Positions 28,945 through 41,533 of a stretch of 64,000 nucleotides of DNA are shown here, piece after piece; the first letter of the stretch is position 1; each line of letters opens with the position of its first letter. Source of the stretch: Bacillus sp. JCM 19058 (lineage in GTDB: Bacteria; Bacillota; Bacilli; Bacillales_H; Bacillaceae_D); NCBI GenBank assembly GCA_001310555.1, contig BAXO01000010.1:17331-81330 (forward strand). The letters run 5' to 3'. Below the pieces are notes generated by a model that saw only the letters and a list, made by a program, of their open reading frames with translations, had not been told where the DNA came from and did no database searches. Both the position numbers and the translations under genes were made by a program.

Positions 28945-29323
28945 GTCCCAGTAGCTCAGCAGGATAGAGCAACGGCCTTCAAGGAAAAAGGAGCCTTTGT
29001 GGGGAAAGAAGAACTCGCAAAGTGGACGACACTGTATCGGTGAAGCCTTAACAGTAGTAATGGAATGCCAATTATTAGCTGATGGTAATACCGAGGAAAC
29101 TTACGCCATAGTTTTTGGGAAAGGCTTACCGAAGAGTCTAAACAGACGGTAGGTAGCCGAGAAATAACGGCAAGTTATCGTGAGGTCCGTAGAGACTATA
29201 CGTGTCGCACCTGAAACGGTGAAGATATAGTCCAGACCACAAACAATGTACGCTGTTGGTGGCGAAAGTCATAGTGGTAAGCTAAGCCGTCGGTCGGGAG
29301 TTCGAATCTCTCCTGGGACGCCA
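28945..29323 (+). tRNA. tRNA-Arg (UCU) interrupted by a group I intron
   Basis: Exons 28945-28979 and 29282-29323 join into a full cloverleaf: acceptor GTCCCAG / CTGGGAC, D stem GCTC/GAGC, anticodon arm ACGGC-CTTCTAA-GCCGT (anticodon TCT), T loop TTCGAAT and encoded CCA. The 302-nt insert lies between the first and second anticodon bases. Without removal of the insert no anticodon arm can form, so splicing is required for function. Join position: the 5' exon ends in T and the intron ends in G, as in group I introns. Confidence 0.9.
28980..29281 (+). ncRNA. Group I self-splicing intron in tRNA-Arg(UCU)
   Basis: The insert has group I features. P1: exon GGCCTT pairs with intron GAGCC (28990s) with one bulged C, ending in a U.G wobble at the splice site. 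P2: CTTTG pairs with CAAAG just after P1. P7/S element: AGAGACTATA at 29191-29200 and AAGATATAGTCC at 29222-29233, between which CACC-TGAAA-GGTG forms P8. A GAAA-loop hairpin follows near 29260-29270, and the last base is G. There is no room for a homing endonuclease and no ORF. The fold is read by eye; the exact class (IC3-like by P1 and size) is inferred. Confidence 0.88.
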
Positions 29324-29362
29324 TATTTTCAGTGAAAATCGAACGGTTTTGGATAGATAAGG

Positions 29363-29404
29363 GATGCTAACGCAGATTGGAACACTGTGGAGCATCTTTT
29401 TTTA
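29363..29404 (+). terminator. Possible terminator after tRNA-Arg
   Basis: GATGCT and AGCATC enclose a 22-base interval, followed by eight T. The stem is short. Confidence 0.45.
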
Positions 29405-29662
29405 TTCTTACAAGGTTTCCGCAAGGTCCTATTGCCTCTAACTTAGTTTAATTAGTTGAGATAGTATATCTAAAAAGGAAAGGAACCTTTTTAATCACGG
29501 ATAGGGATATGCAAGAAAAATTTTTAGTTCAACAATATATACAAAAGAAATAGCAACAATCAAAAAAAGAGGTAATGTGACTTCGACAGTGTAAGGGCAT
29601 TCATTCAAAAAAAATTATGGAAGCTACTTAACAAGCAATATGTTGTAGGAGGAGGATTAAAA

Positions 29663-29787
29663 ATGACTACTATATGTTTGGTGAGACATGGGGAAACAGA
29701 TTGGAACTCAATAGGAATGTTACAAGGATAAAAATTTGAATCAAGTAACTCATCTTTCCCAATATGGAACAGAGTTTAATAAGGGGC
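29663..29787 (+). pseudogene. Remnant of a histidine phosphatase (phosphoglycerate-mutase-like) gene
   Basis: Behind AGGAGGAGG, an ATG opens MTTICLVRHGETDWNSIGML, the catalytic RHG motif and N terminus of this family, but the frame stops after 22 codons at 29731. Another frame continues as LNQVTHLSQYGTEFNKG before running into the tRNA relic. The remaining 150 or so residues of the family are absent, so this is a truncated relic, not merely a frameshift. Confidence 0.7.
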
Positions 29788-29844
29788 ACTCCAAGTAGCT
29801 CAGCAGGATAGTCGGTCGGGAGTTCGAATCTCTTCTGGGACGCT
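29788..29844 (+). pseudogene. tRNA-Arg relic lacking the anticodon arm
   Basis: AGTAGCTCAGCAGGATA (5' half through the D loop) is directly joined to GTCGGTCGGGAG and the T arm of tRNA-Arg(UCU). About 20 bases, including the D-stem 3' strand and almost the whole anticodon arm, are missing. The last 32 bases differ from the intact gene at one position. No CCA follows. It cannot make a tRNA. Confidence 0.8.
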
Positions 29845-30204
29845 TTTTAAGTTAGAGCTAGCTAGGATATAAAAATGATTTTCAAGCTGTTAAATGTTGC
29901 TGTGACGGCATTTTTCATCTAGAAACGACACGAATTTTGAAGGGATATTCATTTACTCATTTTTGAACCAGCCTCTTCGTGGAGGATTGATAAGATAATC
30001 TTTCCCGTTTTTTTTATCTGCTAACATAGTGTAAGCGCCTCACTTCAGTTGAAATGAGGCACTTATCCTTTATTCGCTATCGGTGTATGGCAATAGAGAG
30101 GAGATGTTGCGTAAAAAGAGTATTTTTGCTCATCAAAACGAAACTGTAACGATGTATCATGTAGATTGTACAACGTATACTGCACCGCTAGCATGCCTGT
30201 GGAA

Positions 30205-30504
30205 CTATTGCGCCGGTAATAGTATTAAAAGTGAGCTTCCTGTAAAATTTTTTTCGTAAAGATGATTATCGTTTGCTAGCTTTGACGATTCGTAAAATAT
30301 GACCTTCCATTTCTTTCTTTGTAATAGTCGGATCATTTTCCTTTCGTCAAAATCGTTTCGCTTTTCAATTATCGCAAGGCGAAAAGGAATAAGAGCGATA
30401 TTAACCTTTATTCCAGATAGTTGATAATTAGGAGTCGGATAAAAATTGTCCGCTCTAAGCTTTTTGTAGAGAATCTGCTCAGCTTCATTCTGGCAATCAG
30501 CCAG
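30205..30504 (-). pseudogene. Decayed nuclease-like (DUF559/VSR-type) coding remnant
   Basis: On the minus strand a frame without a start codon is open for about 99 codons and reads NEAEQILYKKLRADNFYPTP, then IKVNIALIPFRLAIIEKRND and FDERKMIRLLQRKKWKVI. Spacing and composition (E..LY..L, P.P.Y, K.NIAL, ..ER...L...KWKV) resemble the DUF559-type PD-(D/E)XK fold, but the catalytic residues are not clear. Related fragments (YIKFTGRHRPALVLVKD; ECAAAIFLLRGV) continue upstream to about 30780 in other frames with stops. Either a dead gene or a badly sequenced one. Confidence 0.5.
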
Positions 30505-30941
30505 TTATCCTTTACAAGAACAAGGGCTGGCCGATGCCTACCAGTAAACTTAATGTAGGGAGCTTTTTTTCGTAAATTTAATTAGCGGCAGTATGTATCG
30601 GAATCGTGACAAGGCAATCCCCTCTTCTGTTGTCTTTTACTAGGGTTGTATGTTATGAGCTTCTTTGCTTACTAATACTATCTCCTCTTCCTCTAATTTT
30701 ATCCGTTCACAAGTGTTCTAAACTCCGCGAAGCAAGAATATAGCCGCTGCACACTCAACATAAGTAAGTTCTGCATGACTCTAGCCATACGCATTCTTAT
30801 ACGTATCGTTAAATTTCTGGATTTTTATATTATTTTAACGGGTCATTTATTATGAGGAAGAAGCCTTGTTGAATCAAATATGTAAGCGGATTCAATGCTT
30901 GAAGATATATCGAAATTGTCAAATTATTTTCGTGAAAATGG

Positions 30942-30970
30942 TTGACCAGACCGTATAATGAGCGTATGAT
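30942..30970 (+). promoter_or_regulatory. Probable ilvD promoter (sigma-A type)
   Basis: TTGACC (30942-30947), 17 bases, TATGAT (30965-30970); leaves a leader of about 310 bases before ilvD. Confidence 0.5.
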
Positions 30971-31059
30971 AGACCTCAAACGACATTCAGAACTGAAGCA
31001 ATGTTTTAAGTTAGATTTCGTATACAAATCGATGGGATTGTTAATTCATGAAAGAACAT

Positions 31060-31074
31060 AAAATTCTGTCAATT
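31060..31074. promoter_or_regulatory. CodY-like box upstream of ilvD
   Basis: AAAATTCTGTCAATT matches 11 of 15 positions of the CodY consensus AATTTTCWGAAAATT. CodY control of branched-chain amino acid genes is established in Bacillus; this site is a prediction. Confidence 0.4.
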
Positions 31075-31284
31075 ACGTCTCGGCAAGAAGCGACCCTTGG
31101 AAACTTGGTAAGGACTGCTCTTCTAGCTTGCTAGAAAGAACCTCGACGTGCTAATTTGGAAGTGAGCTGCCGTCTCCGTTGACCGAAGGCTGGCGCTATC
31201 ACTTACTTTTCCATATAGGACACAAAACAAAAAGACAGACATCTGAAGTAACAGACTAACAATGGGGATTGGAGAGCGATTGTC

Positions 31285-32954
31285 ATGAGAAGCGATATGA
31301 TAAAAAAAAGGAATTGACCGTGCTCCGCACCGAAGCTTACTTCGTGCTACAGGAGTAAGAGAAGAGGATATGGATAAACCGTTTATCGGTGTTTGTAATT
31401 CATATATTGATATTATCCCTGGACATATGCATTTAAACAAATTTGCAGAAGTGGCTAAAGAAGCGATTATTGAAGCTGGCGGAATTCCGTTTGAATTTAA
31501 TACGATCGGTGTAGATGACGGGATTGCGATGGGACATATTGGCATGAGGTATTCATTGCCTAGCCGTGAAATCATTTGCGATGCGGCAGAAACTGTAATT
31601 AATGCCCATTGGTTTGATGGAGTTTTTTTATATTCCAAACTGTGATAAAATTACACCGGGGATGCTGATGGCATCGGTCAGAACGAATGTACCGTCGGTT
31701 TTCGTTTCGGGAGGACCGATGGAAGCAGGTCGTACGAAGGACGGACAAAGCCTGTCGCTCGTTTCTGTATTCGAAGGTGTCGGGGCGTTTTCTTCCGGTA
31801 AAATGACGCGTGAAGAGCTGCTTGAAATTGAGCAAAACGCGTGTCCGACTTGTGGATCATGCTCAGGGATGTTCACGGCGAACTCGATGAATTCGTTGAT
31901 GGAAATGCTCGGTCTCGCCCTTCCTGGCAACGGAACGATCGTCGCAACCTCGGAAGCGAGACATCAGCTGATAAAGGATGCGGCCAAGCATTTGATGAAT
32001 TTGATTAAAAAGGATATTAAACCGCGCGATATCGTCACAAAAGAAACGATCGATGATGCATTTGCCTTAGATATGGCAATGGGCGGTTCAACGAACACGG
32101 TTTTACACACGCTGGCAATTGCGAATGAAGCGGAAATAGATTATGATTTGAATCGAATCAATGAGGTTGCTGAGCGAGTTCCGTACCTTTGTAAAATTAG
32201 CCCCGCATCAGATTTCTCAATGGATGATGTTCATCAAGCGGGTGGTGTCAGTGCTATTATGAAGGAATTATGCGAAATTGAAGGTGCCGTTCATCCTGAT
32301 CGAATTACGATTACTGGGAAAAGTCTGTATGAAAATGTAAAAGATGCAGAAATTACGAATGATGAAGTGATTCGTCGTAAGCATAATCCGTATAGCCCAG
32401 TCGGTGGTCTTTCAGTTCTTTACGGAAATCTTGCTCCCGAAGGAGCAGTCATTAAAGTCGGTGCGGTCGATCCGTCGATTAAGGTTTTTGAAGGAGAAGC
32501 CATCGTCTTTAACTCGCAGGAAGAAGCACAACAGGAAATTAATAATGGAACGGTTAAGGAAGGGCATGTGGTCGTCATCCGATATGAAGGACCTAAGGGT
32601 GGACCTGGAATGCCGGAAATGCTGACACCGACATCGGCTATTGCCGGGAGAGGGCTGAGCACGAAGGTGGCATTAATTACCGACGGTCGTTTCTCTGGTG
32701 CTTCCAGGGGAATCTCGATCGGACACATTTCTCCAGAAGCTGCAGAAGGTGGGGCAATAGCCTTTGTGAAAAACGGAGATAAAATCCGAATTGACCTGCC
32801 GAACCGGACGATTGAATGGCTCGTTTCAGAGAATGAGCACACGCGCCGGAAGGAAGGCTGGACGGAGCCAGAGCCTAAAGTCAAAAAAGGCTATCTAGCT
32901 CGTTATTCAAAGCTAGTTACTTCCGCCAATACCGGTGGAGTGATGAAAATATAA
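31285..32954 (+). CDS. ilvD: Dihydroxy-acid dehydratase, two frameshifts
   Basis: Iron-sulfur enzyme of isoleucine/valine synthesis that dehydrates 2,3-dihydroxy-acids to 2-oxo acids; about 556 aa. Start [19 protein letters not shown] follows GGAGAG and is restored by reading an eight-A run near 31302-31309 as seven. Cluster-binding cysteines are in [19 protein letters not shown] (after correcting a seven-T run near 31623-31629) and [19 protein letters not shown]-terminal motifs include [24 protein letters not shown]. It stands alone upstream of the T-box and ilvBHC-leuABCD, unlike B. subtilis where ilvD is remote. Confidence 0.95.
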
Positions 32955-33009
32955 CCCTTGATGGCAAGAAAGTAATAATGGTCTTAACGTGCCTTTTTAA
33001 AAAAAATTG

Positions 33010-33312
33010 GATAAATAAAAGCGAAGAAGAGGATTAGTAATCATTTTGCTGGACTTCAACAGAGAGCCGTGCTGCTGAGATACGGTGTTGTCCTTGATGA
33101 TGAACTCACCTCAGAGTGTCTGCCTGAACGAATGAATCCATTAAGGCAGACCGGGTGTTTACACAGCACTCGTTAACAAAAAGAGATGAGCACCATGCTC
33201 GTCCATAAGATCGAATATATTATTCGATGAATTAGGGTGGTACCGTGGAAAGAAATCTTTTCGCCCCTTCAGTCACAATCGTGGCTCGCTGTGGGTGAAA
33301 AGATTTTTTTAT
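33010..33312 (+). promoter_or_regulatory. T-box riboswitch, leucine specifier
   Basis: The leader has the T-box signature AGGGTGGTACCGTG at 33234-33247, preceded by stem I sequence containing GAACTCACC near 33103-33110, where CTC is the likely specifier (Leu). A terminator follows: AAATCTTTTCGCCCC and GGGTGAAAAGATTT with seven T. Uncharged tRNA-Leu would stabilise the antiterminator and switch on ilvBHC-leuABCD. The same arrangement controls the ilv-leu operon in B. subtilis. Confidence 0.9.
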
Positions 33313-33376
33313 TTCCACAGGAGCTGTCGTCAGTTTTGCGAATGAGCAGAAAAAAAACATGTTGGGAGGAATAAAA

Positions 33377-35101
33377 ATGGATACAAGGACGAAAGAACAG
33401 ACTAGACAGGTAGATGAGACAGCAATGGAGCTTTCCGGCTCGCGAATGTTGATGACGGCGTTAGCCCGTGAAGGTGTCGATGTTATTTTTGGATATCCTG
33501 GCGGAGCAATTTTGCCGACCTACGACGAAATTTATAAAACGGGAATAAAGCATATTCTCGCCCGGCATGAGCAAGGAGCAATTCATGCAGCAGAAGGCTA
33601 TGCACGGGTATCGGGGAAGCCGGGCGTTTGTGTCGTCACGTCTGGTCCCGGAGCGACAAATGTTGTTACCGGGATTGCCGATGCAATGATTGACTCTTTG
33701 CCGCTCGTCGTCATTACTGGTCAGGTTGCAACAGCCGTAATTGGTACAGACGCGTTCCAAGAAGCGGATGTGATCGGCATTACGATGCCAATTACGAAGC
33801 ATAACTATCAGGTACGCCATGTAGAAGAGCTTCCCCGGATTATTAAAGAGGCATTTCATATTGCGACAACCGGCCGTCCGGGACCCGTCCTGATTGACTT
33901 GCCGAAAGATGTATCTATGAATACAGGGATATTTGATTACGACAAGGAGATTCATTTACCGGGTTATCAACCTACTGTTACACCGAATAAATTGCAAATC
34001 AAAAAAAGTATCTGAAGCAGTTAGCAAGGCGAGAAAGCCGGTGATTCTGGCAGGCGCAGGCGTCCTCCATGCCAAGCAGCCGAGGAGTTAACTCGCTTCG
34101 TTGAACAGCAAAAGATTCCAGTCGTCAATACACTGCTCGGACTTGGCGGATTTCCCGGCGATCATGAGCTTCATTTGGGGATGGGGGGAATGCACGGAAC
34201 GTATACGGCCAATATGGCGATTCATGAATCAGACTTGCTAATCAGTATCGGGGCTCGTTTTGATGACCGCTTAACAGGGAACCTTGAGCACTTCGCCCCG
34301 AATGCTACCATTGCCCACATTGATATCGACCCGGCGGAAATCGGAAAAAATGTTAAAACAGAAATTCCGGTCGTCGGTGATGCAAAGCTAGCTCTTCAGA
34401 TGCTGATTGATGAGGCTGGAGAGCCGGGAGAAAATGCGGTTTGGCGAGCAGAGCTCCACCAATTGAAGCAGGAATATCCTCTTTGGTATAAGCAAGATGG
34501 GGAGACGATTAAACCGCAGCAGCTAATCGAGTTGATTCATGAAACGACGAACGGGGAAGCCATTATTACGACCGACGTCGGTCAGCATCAAATGTGGTCG
34601 GCACAGTTTTATAAATTTAATAAGCCGAATCATTGGGTAACCTCTGGCGGACTCGGTACAATGGGCTTCGGCTTCCCTGCAGCCATCGGTGCACAATTTG
34701 CTGAACCTAATAAGCCCGTTATTGCGATTATCGGTGATGCTGGCTTTCAAATGACGGCGCAGGAGCTGTCCATTTTGCAGGAGCTTCATTTACCAGTAAA
34801 AATTGTGATTGTCAACAATGCCTCACTTGGCATGGTTCGGCAATGGCAACAGCTTTTCCATGAAGAGCGCTATTCCAACTCCTTGTTTCCGATTCAGCCA
34901 GACTTTGTCAAACTCGCCGATGCTTATAATATTAAAGGGATGAAGGTAGAGAAGCTGTCGGATGCGAAGCAGGCGTTGGAAGAAATGCTTGCCTATGACG
35001 GACCGGTTTTAATGGATTTCTGTGTAGCTCAAAAGGAAAATGTATACCCAATGATTTCGCCAGGAAAAGGTCAGCATCAAATGGAGGGGATTAAACCGTG
35101 A
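33377..35101 (+). CDS. ilvB: Acetolactate synthase large subunit, two frameshifts
   Basis: ThDP-dependent first common enzyme of branched-chain amino acid synthesis, about 574 aa. N-terminal motifs are [19 protein letters not shown], the catalytic glutamate in [16 protein letters not shown], and [14 protein letters not shown]. The ThDP-binding motif is [20 protein letters not shown] through [16 protein letters not shown]. Indels: an extra A near 34006 ([21 protein letters not shown] restored) and a lost A near 34073 ([15 protein letters not shown]). The ATG follows GGGAGGAAT. The stop TGA overlaps the ilvH GTG by two bases. Confidence 0.96.
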
Positions 35102-35614
35102 AACGAACGATTACAGCGCTCGTTAACAATACTTCCGGAGTTTTGAACAGAATTACGGGTCTTTTTGCTAAACGCCATTACAATATCGAAAGCATCACGG
35201 TTGGCGTCACTGAGAACAAGTGTTTCTCGTATGACATTCGTCGTTCAAGCAGACAGCAAGCAAATTGAGCAAGTGACAAAGCAATTGAATAAACAGGTTG
35301 ACGTTCTGAAGGTAAAGGATATTACTGATGAATCGATTGTCGCCAGAGAATTAGCCTTAATCAAAATAGTCGTTTCACCACAGCAGCGTGGGGAGGTTGC
35401 TGCGCTTGTCAATCCGTTCCGGGCATCGATATTGGATGTCGGTCGGGAGAGTATGACGATTCAAATAACCGGTGATCAATCCAAGGTTGAAGCATTTATT
35501 GATTTGCTCAGACCGTATGGGATCAAAGAGATCGCCAGAACGGGAATTACCGCCTTTAATCGCGGTTCGAAAAAGCAAGTCGTTGATCCGTATCGACTGA
35601 CTTTGATTAACTAG
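35098..35614 (+). CDS. ilvH: Acetolactate synthase small (regulatory) subunit, one frameshift
   Basis: ACT-domain regulatory subunit giving valine feedback inhibition; about 172 aa. Start GTG overlapping ilv[21 protein letters not shown] and [16 protein letters not shown] form the ACT domain. Near 35218 the frame shifts (two bases lost or one gained); downstream reads [25 protein letters not shown], then [15 protein letters not shown] and [21 protein letters not shown], as in relatives. Part of the T-box controlled operon. Confidence 0.94.
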
Positions 35615-35652
35615 GGTGTTCGAAATTTAACATACATCAAAACTAACAATAA

Positions 35653-38223
<2,571 letters not shown>

Positions 38224-38237
38224 GGAGGACTGATGAA

Positions 38238-39323
38238 ATGAACAAACGAATCGCTGTCCTCCCCGGCGACGGGATTGGACCTGAGGTCGTAGCAAGTGCA
38301 TTGGACGTACTGGAACAAGTCGGAGCAAAATACGGTCATACCTTTGAGTACGAATATGGCCAAATTGGCGGAGTCGCTATCGACGAACAAAACAATCCGC
38401 TTCCGCAAGAAACGATTTCACTCTGCCAAAATAGTGATGCCGTTTTGCTCGGAGCGGTAGGTGGGCCGAAGTGGGATCAATTACCGGGTCACCTTCGACC
38501 AGAAAAAGGCTTGCTTCGTATACGACAGGAATTAGGCCTCTTTGCGAATCTCCGCCCTGTAACAGCTTTTGAAAGCTTGGCTCAAGCGTCCACGTTAAAG
38601 GAAGAGGTTATTAACGGTGTTGACTTAATGATCGTTCGCGAGCTGACAGGCGGGATCTACTTTGGAGAGCCGAGGGAAAGGCGCTTAGAAAATGGGCAGG
38701 AGCTAGCTGTCGACACGCTGAGCTATACTCATGCTGAAATCGAACGCATTATTAGAAAAGGCTTTGAGTTGGCCCGAGTTAGGCGTCAAAAAGTAACATC
38801 GGTTGATAAAGCCAATGTCCTTGAATCAAGCCGCTTGTGGCGTGAAGTTGCCGAAGAAGTAGCAAAGGATTTTCCCGACATTGAGCTTGAGCATATGCTT
38901 GTCGACAATGCAGCGATGCAGTTAATTCGCCAGCCCCGTTCGTTTGATGTCATCGTTACAGAGAATATGTTCGGCGATATTTTAAGCGATGAAGCCTCGA
39001 TGCTGACCGGTTCGCTCGGAATGCTACCTTCTGCCAGCCTGAGCAGCGAAGGCCCGGGCTTGTACGAGCCGATTCATGGGTCAGCTCCTGATCTGGCGGG
39101 TCAAGGAATCGCGAACCCTTTGGCGACGATCGCTTCTCTATCGATGATGCTAAAATATGCGTTCGGGCTTGAAAAGGAATCAGCCGCTGTTCAAAAGGCA
39201 ATCGATGCTGTCCTGTCAGCCGGCTACCGAACGGCAGATTTGGGGATGGATTCAACGCAAATATTGTCAACTAAACAAATGACAGAGCAAGTCATTTCAC
39301 AAATTATGACACAAGAACAGTAA
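38238..39323 (+). CDS. leuB: 3-Isopropylmalate dehydrogenase
   Basis: Intact 361-aa NAD-dependent decarboxylating dehydrogenase of leucine synthesis. Motifs: [42 protein letters not shown], the Mg-binding [19 protein letters not shown] and NAD-binding [20 protein letters not shown]. The start follows GGGAGGACTG. A gap of 195 bases without features separates it from leuC, wider than elsewhere in this operon. Confidence 0.98.
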   Translation: MNKRIAVLPGDGIGPEVVASALDVLEQVGAKYGHTFEYEYGQIGGVAIDEQNNPLPQETISLCQNSDAVLLGAVGGPKWDQLPGHLRPEKGLLRIRQELGLFANLRPVTAFESLAQASTLKEEVINGVDLMIVRELTGGIYFGEPRERRLENGQELAVDTLSYTHAEIERIIRKGFELARVRRQKVTSVDKANVLESSRLWREVAEEVAKDFPDIELEHMLVDNAAMQLIRQPRSFDVIVTENMFGDILSDEASMLTGSLGMLPSASLSSEGPGLYEPIHGSAPDLAGQGIANPLATIASLSMMLKYAFGLEKESAAVQKAIDAVLSAGYRTADLGMDSTQILSTKQMTEQVISQIMTQEQ

Positions 39324-39518
39324 CAGAGAGAGTACCTGATCGAATTAGCCATTTATTATACGTGCTCCGCTTTAATCTATTCTGAGGATCTAACGTTTTT
39401 AATGAGACGAGAATGATAGTGAAAGTCTCCTTGTTTACTGCAAGTAGCGTGCCGTAAGCGATGATTGCTGTCCAACTGACGGAAATTCACTTACTACATT
39501 TTAATGAGGAGGGAGAAA

Positions 39519-40938
39519 ATGGCAAAGAGAACAATTATCGAAAAAATATGGGATCGTCATGAAGTAGTAGCGGAAGAAGGGAAACCGAGTCTGCTCTACA
39601 TTGATCTTCATATGGTCCATGAGGTAACTTCGCCGCAAGCATTTGAAGGATTACGCCTCGCAGATAGAAAAGTACGCCGTCCGGATTTAACATTTGCGAC
39701 AATGGATCATAACGTTCCGACTGTCAATCGATATCAAATCTCTGACGCAATTGCTCGTAAGCAAATGGAAACATTAGCCGAGAATTGTCAGGAGTTTAAT
39801 ATAGACATTGCTGATTTGGAAAGTCCTGAAAACGGAATCGTTCATGTAATTGGACCTGAACTCGGACTAACTCAGCCTGGAAAAACGATCGTTTGTGGAG
39901 ATAGCCATACGTCCACTCACGGAGCTTTCGGAGCTCTAGCTTTTGGGATTGGGACGAGTGAAGTTGAGCATGTTCTGGCGACACAGACGATATGGCAATC
40001 TAAACCAAAAACATTGGAAGTACGAGTAACAGGGAAGCTAGATCCGAGCCTGGCTGCCAAAGATGTCATTTTAGCAATCATTTCTAAGTTTGGTGTCGAT
40101 GTCGGAACGGGTTCGATTATTGAATTTACAGGAGAGGCTATTCGCGCAATGACGATGGAAGAGCGAATGACCGTGTGTAATATGTCAATTGAAGCGGGGG
40201 CACGTGCAGGACTCATTAGCCTGACGAAGTCACCTTCGATTATTTAAAAGGAAGAAAAAAAATGTTCCGGATGGAGAAGCATTCGAAAAGCTTGTTGGAG
40301 AATGGCGGCGTTTAGCGACAGATGAAGGAGCAAGCTATGACCGCAGCGTTACGATCGACGCTTCTGAGATTGAGCCAATGGTGACATGGGGCACAAACCC
40401 TTCACAAGGAACTGGTATTTCCGGAGCTGTTCCTGATCCAGCCAATGCGCAATCCGATGCAGAACGGCAGGGAATAGAGCAGGCGTTGGAATATATGGCT
40501 CTCACTCCTGGAACCCCAATGTCTGAAATAGAGCTCCAGCACGTATTTATCGGATCCTGTACGAACTCTAGGTTAGAAGACCTTCGGGCTGCTGCCTCAA
40601 TCGTGAAAGGCCATAGAGTCGCAAATGGGGTCAGGGCGTTAGTCGTTCCCGGCTCGCAAAATGTAAAGCGTCAGGCTGAAGAGGAAGGCATTGCTCAAAT
40701 ATTCAAGGATGCCGGTTTTGAATGGCGCGAATCAGGCTGTAGCATGTGCCTGAGCATGAATCCGGATGTCGTACCAGAGGGAGAACGCTGCGCTTCAACG
40801 TCTAATCGAAATTTTGAAGGTAGACAAGGAAAAGGAGCGCGCACGCATCTTGTCAGTCCGGAAATGGCTGCCGCAGCAGCTATAGCAGGGCGCTTTATTG
40901 ACTTCCGCTCACTGTTGCAGGAAGCCATTTCAAAATAG
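39519..40938 (+). CDS. leuC: 3-Isopropylmalate dehydratase large subunit, two frameshifts
   Basis: Aconitase-family iron-sulfur subunit, about 472 aa. [16 protein letters not shown] follows GGAGGGAG. Visible motifs: [60 protein letters not shown] and the cluster pair [13 protein letters not shown], then [30 protein letters not shown]. Errors: a lost C near 40221 ([14 protein letters not shown] restored) and an A8 run near 40255-40262 that should be six ([13 protein letters not shown]). leuD begins 16 bases after the stop. Confidence 0.96.
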
Positions 40939-40954
40939 AAAGGAGCTGTAAATA

Positions 40955-41533
40955 ATGGAACCGTTAGTGACTCATCAAGGGAGTATCGCCACCTTAAATC
41001 GAGTAAACGTCGATACGGATCAAATTATCCCGAAGCAATTTTTAAAGCGGGTCGAACGTACTGGCTTTGGACAATTTTTATTTTTTGATTGGCGCTTTCA
41101 GGCAAATGGTACTGATAATCCCAAATTTGAATTAAATCAACCGTACGCGAAGGGAGCGACGATTTTAGTTGCTGGTCATAACTTCGGTTGCGGTTCTTCG
41201 AGGGAGCATGCGCCATGGGCTCTTCATGATTATGGGTTCCGGGTCGTTATAGCTCCGAGCTTCGCTGATATTTTCTACAATAATTGCGTGAAGAATGGGA
41301 TGCTTCCGGTTCGGCTTGACGAAAAGAAGACCTATCAGCTGCTGAAATTAGGAGCAGAAGAGCGGTACGAATTAACCGTGAATTTGAAAAACCAGACGAT
41401 TACTGGGGAAGGTTTCGAGGCGACGTTTGCAATCGATCCATATTGGAAAGAAATGCTTTTGAACGGCTGGGATGAAATTGGCCTGACCTTGCGATACGAA
41501 GAGAAAATAAAACAGTATGAAAAAGCGCGTTAA
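40955..41533 (+). CDS. leuD: 3-Isopropylmalate dehydratase small subunit
   Basis: Intact 192-aa swivel-domain partner of LeuC. Conserved segments are [45 protein letters not shown] and [20 protein letters not shown] in order. AAGGAGCTG precedes the ATG. Last gene of the ilv-leu operon. Confidence 0.97.
   Translation: MEPLVTHQGSIATLNRVNVDTDQIIPKQFLKRVERTGFGQFLFFDWRFQANGTDNPKFELNQPYAKGATILVAGHNFGCGSSREHAPWALHDYGFRVVIAPSFADIFYNNCVKNGMLPVRLDEKKTYQLLKLGAEERYELTVNLKNQTITGEGFEATFAIDPYWKEMLLNGWDEIGLTLRYEEKIKQYEKAR

Larger units (their letters stand above)
29845..31284. other. 1.4-kb region without intact genes before ilvD
   Basis: Contains a hairpin GCCTCA/TGAGGC near 30033-30061, decayed coding sequence on the - strand (listed separately), a promoter for ilvD at 30942-30970 and a CodY-like box at 31060-31074. 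A 65-codon - strand ORF at 30830-31027 overlaps that promoter and has no family character. The remainder shows no recognised feature. Confidence 0.5.

Noticed and set aside
29289..29844. The 32-bp repeat of the tRNA-Arg 3' end as attL/attR of an integrated element
   Set aside because: Similarity to the relic also includes the 5' half of the tRNA (AGTAGCTCAGCAGGATA), which an att-site duplication would not copy, and no integrase gene lies between. A decayed tRNA copy fits better.
30830..31027. 65-codon minus-strand ORF as a gene
   Set aside because: No ribosome binding site or recognisable domain, and it overlaps the likely ilvD promoter.
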